From: Okapia johnstoni
Taxonomy: Eukaryota; Chordata; Mammalia; Artiodactyla; Giraffidae
Length of the DNA stretch: 64,000 nucleotides
Assembly (NCBI GenBank): GCA_024291935.2
Contig: CM044320.1
Coordinates: 47,930,001-47,994,000 of the forward strand
Direction of reading: 5' to 3'
Each line of letters opens with the position of its first letter. Positions within the stretch are counted from its first letter, which is position 1. Position numbers and translations under genes: made by a program. The notes under the pieces are model-generated. The model was not told the origin of the DNA. It made no database searches and saw nothing but the letters and a program-made list of their open reading frames with translations. Below are positions 60,641 to 64,000 of this stretch, piece after piece.

Positions 60641-61069
60641 TTATGTAATCCTAAAATATGAAACAGTGCTACAAGATGGATTCTTAACATTTTGTACTAT
60701 AAAGAGCAGAAGAAATCTGTCTCTCTAACTCTGCAACTCAAAAAAAAAATTCTTTTAAATACAGTGTTGATCAATGCATATCTTCAGATGTTTGACTTTG
60801 ACATTTTCAAGAAGACACTATTATAATCAGCTAAGAGATTTGTGGCCTTAGGGACACCATTTCAAAACACTCTATCCCTTCAAGAGGTTCATAAAACTTA
60901 CATATTTTATTGATAATTCCAAAATTCTGAATCAGAATGAAGATAGTTTCACTTGTACTAATGTCTCAGTCTATCCATTAAAAGTTGTCACTTGTTTGTC
61001 TCTTGATACAGAGAATGAATGTATAGAGAATAAATTAATATGTAGACTAGTTCATCCAGACAGCAAATG

Positions 61070-61440
61070 TCAAGTATCTACTATGTGCCAGGCACTGTGC
61101 TAGGTTCTTGGCAATCACCGATATATTTTTAAACCTGTGAATAATCATTTCAGAACCCTTTTAAGCTTCTCTAAGACTCACACAGGTATTTTATTTCCTG
61201 TAAATAAATTATAATAAAAATGTTACTAAATATTTTATGGAGTACTTTTCTGCATACTAACCAACACTGAGTGCCTTACCTATGTAAGTTTATTTAATTT
61301 TTACAACACGTCTGAGATAGGTTCTATTTTTACCCTCCTTTTATAAGATGAGGATACGGGACATAGAGAGGCTAATAATTTGTGGAAAGGGACATAGCTG
61401 TTAAGGAGAGGAACTTGAATATCAGGCAGTCTTGCTCTAG
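61070..61440 (+). repeat. MIR-type remnants
   Basis: Two pieces: 61074-61110, with ctactatgtgccaggcactg, and 61255-61440, with taccctccttttataagatg and agagaggctaataatttgtg. Possibly one split MIR or two elements. Confidence 0.6.
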
Positions 61441-62394
61441 TACCTGCGCTCTTAATTCATTCACCCTTCTCAGGGGCAATTTTCAAACTCATCCTGTGAG
61501 AAGATAGTATTTGTATCTAATAATATTTTAGATATTTCTTACTAATGTACATTCTGTAATATGACTATTTTTATTTAAGATTTCATCTAGTTTTAATATT
61601 CTATAATCTCTGCAAGTTCTTAAGAAAATTGAGTCCTCATTTAACAGTTCTTTGTCTGTCACAATACCTCCTTTTTTAAACATTTTCTAAAGTCTACTAT
61701 ACAATTTTGAATGAACCTCATAGAAAATATAACCTAATGATAAAAATATTATTTTAATTGTACTACATTTCTCTAAAATATCAATATTTTAATATTGTAT
61801 AATAAAAGTGTTTTAATTATATTACACATATCTATAAAAAAACAAGTAGTTATAGAATGGCAGTACAGTGTATGTATGTTCAGACATGACCACATAAGAT
61901 ATAGTAAAGTGTAGTCTTTGTCACTCTTTACAAGGAATAAATTTGAGTATTAGAAAAATAAGATAACAGGAAAATATAAGGCAGAGGCAAAGCTGCCAAG
62001 CTGCACAATTCCAGGGATATGGCTTACAGAGTACAATGTAAATAGTGCCATCTGGAGTTCTTCAATGTCATAACCTTGAGCAAAACTTGGTATTAGACTA
62101 AAAACTGAAGTCAGTAGTAATTAAAAAAAAAAAAAAATTGTACTATGGGAAGTGAAAGAGTATGGAAATAAAGGCTAATCAAAATAGAAATAACCTGACA
62201 AGACAAGATTATAGGATGTCAAGTTGAAAAAATAGGAAAGGATAATATTCTTGCAAATTAGCCAATTTTTTATATGGATGGTGTCAGAGCAACTCAGTGT
62301 CTACGACATGGGATGGAATACTAACAAAGACTGGAAAAAACATTTCCTATCTTGAAATGGCCCCACCTATTAGGCCCCACCTAATACTAGGCCC

Positions 62395-62552
62395 CACCTA
62401 GTATTTCTCAATTTTACTGTGACATTCAAAAGTCATGTAGAATGGCTAGCATCCCTGGTTCCCTTTCACTAAATGCTTGTAGCTTCCCACTCATTAGAAC
62501 AATCAGAAATGTTGTAACTAGGTGTTGGAACCATGCCCTGTTGAGAAATTTT
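62395..62552. repeat. MER5-like hAT remnant
   Basis: Contains tttctcaattttactgtgac, ggctagcatccctggttccc and tgccctgttgagaa, in the order of a MER5A element. Highly diverged. Confidence 0.55.
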
Positions 62553-64000
62553 CATTTAGTTAGTAGTAAATGACCATTCTAAATGTTTTATATAAATTAA
62601 TTCATTTACTCCTCAAAAACACTATTTGGTAGATTTTCTAATTGAAGAAGTTTTGATCTTTTTATATTATTGAAAAAGCAAATGTTCATATTATTTCTAT
62701 GCCCTGATCAAAATCAAGCGTTATGTAGGGTTTAATAAAATTGATAGAATTATACTTAGTGTAGTGTCTACAGACATGTTATCATTTTCAGCTTGGGAAA
62801 AATTTATCATTTTTGAAAGATGCCTTTGCTAAAACACTCTACTACCAATTCTTGAAACGAAGATGTCATATTCATTCATGTGTCATTAGGCCAACTTTCA
62901 GATGAAGAGCAAGAGTGAGGAGAAATGGAGTTTTGTAGAGGACAAGGAAAATGATCCTAGAGTAGACTGCCCTGGCCTTTTCACTAAGGGATTTTGCAGG
63001 GTCAGCCATGCTTGACTACCTTAGGGTCATCCCAGCCCTAGAAGAGTACCCTCTTAAGTATTTAGTGAGTCAGTGAAGGAATGAATACAATCTTGTATCT
63101 ATCACCATGTCTTTATAAAAAAGATGCCATTACCTAACAAAACATCTGACAAGAGATGTGTTTAAGAAAAGAATTCCCAAGTAAATCATAGGATTGCTAG
63201 TCATTCGGCCTCATGTTAGAACACCATTCTTTTATGGTCCCTTCATCATGTCCTCCATATACAGATCTATCATATACATACATTTATATACAGGAAATAT
63301 AAGTACTAGTACTTCAAATTATGACCTAGCATCATCTGAAGAAAGTTAAAATTATTATTTTTGAGAGGTAAATAAATGCATATTTAGAAAGATTTATTAT
63401 CCCCCCTCCTTCCCAAAGAAGGTAAAAATGGTGTTTAAGTATTTTATGGGTTAAGCTTATTATTTTAAAAACTCACTAATACAGAACATCTCATTCCTAG
63501 TCAGTGCCAAATAACAGATGTTCTTGTATATTAAAAACAGTACCGTTCTGTAAGAACAAGTCAGATCAACAAGTATTTATTAAACACGTTTAGTATAGCC
63601 AACATTTAGTACTTTGGGGGATACAAAAGAAATAGAAGATGCAGTACTCACTGTAACTACAGAAGATGTCAGAACTAGATCCATTTCCTCCTCCTCCTCC
63701 CCAGTAATCTTTTAAAATATTAGATAAAATTTATGGTGAAGGAAAATTGGCTTCTAAAAACCAAGGAATTCTTAGTTCAAGACTAAAATAATAGAGGCGT
63801 GTAATGTGCCATTCACTTTGTCTATACAACATGGAATATTAGTAGTTGTCATATTCTAGCTGTCATCAATTTAACTAGAATGGGAGGAAGGGTGGGACAT
63901 AAAAAATAATGATTTTTTTAGGAATATAACCAAATTGCTAGATAAGGGAATACTAAATTACCTTAGATATCCACCAAGCCAATAATGCTGTTTTTTGAAA

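Noticed and set aside
60650..64000. Next NUP37 exon (IWNLEG... region)
   Set aside because: I searched by eye for the expected WD motif with flanking splice sites and found none. It probably lies past the right edge.

Overview
This is ruminant (most likely bovid) nuclear DNA. It is AT-rich, intron-dominated vertebrate sequence with about thirty copies of the tRNA-headed Bov-tA, Bov-A and Bov-A2 SINEs, three BovB LINE fragments and L1 3' ends of the artiodactyl type. BovB and its dependent SINEs are diagnostic of ruminants. No bacterial, plasmid, phage or CRISPR feature was seen.

Two protein genes face away from each other across a CpG-rich promoter at about 40.56-41.1 kb. To the left, on the minus strand, is the 5' half of PARPBP (PARI, an SRS2-like suppressor of homologous recombination). 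Six coding exons, 37064-37216, 29323-29556, 25845-25952, 14543-14713, 13089-13243 and 368-551, join in frame to give residues 1-335; the rest lies beyond the left edge. To the right, on the plus strand, is the 5' half of NUP37 (a WD-repeat subunit of the Nup107-160 nuclear pore complex). Exons 42441-42596, 51018-51142, 52480-52552 and 54822-54916 join in frame to give residues 1-149 plus two bases of codon 150; the rest lies beyond the right edge. The arrangement matches the PARPBP/NUP37 head-to-head pair of mammals.

Two processed retrocopies sit in introns. A RAN GTPase pseudogene (9541-10634), broken by stops and indels, lies in PARPBP intron 6. An RPL17 copy (57926-58562) in NUP37 intron 5 keeps a complete 184-codon frame. 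Both landed inside older L1 sequence and both are flanked by recognisable target-site duplications.

The rest of the introns is repeat debris: L1, MIR, MaLR/ERVL LTRs, hAT and Tigger-like DNA transposon remnants, CHR-2 SINEs and a few microsatellites. The observations most worth a second look are: a 66-base open, phase-0, splice-flanked candidate cassette exon in NUP37 intron 4; SINEs placed at branch-point distance from NUP37 exon 4 and on both sides of PARPBP exon 4; the intact RPL17 retrocopy; and a repeated TCTCGCGGGA motif in the bidirectional promoter. I found no wholly new genetic system. Family assignments come from remembered sequence, not from a search.
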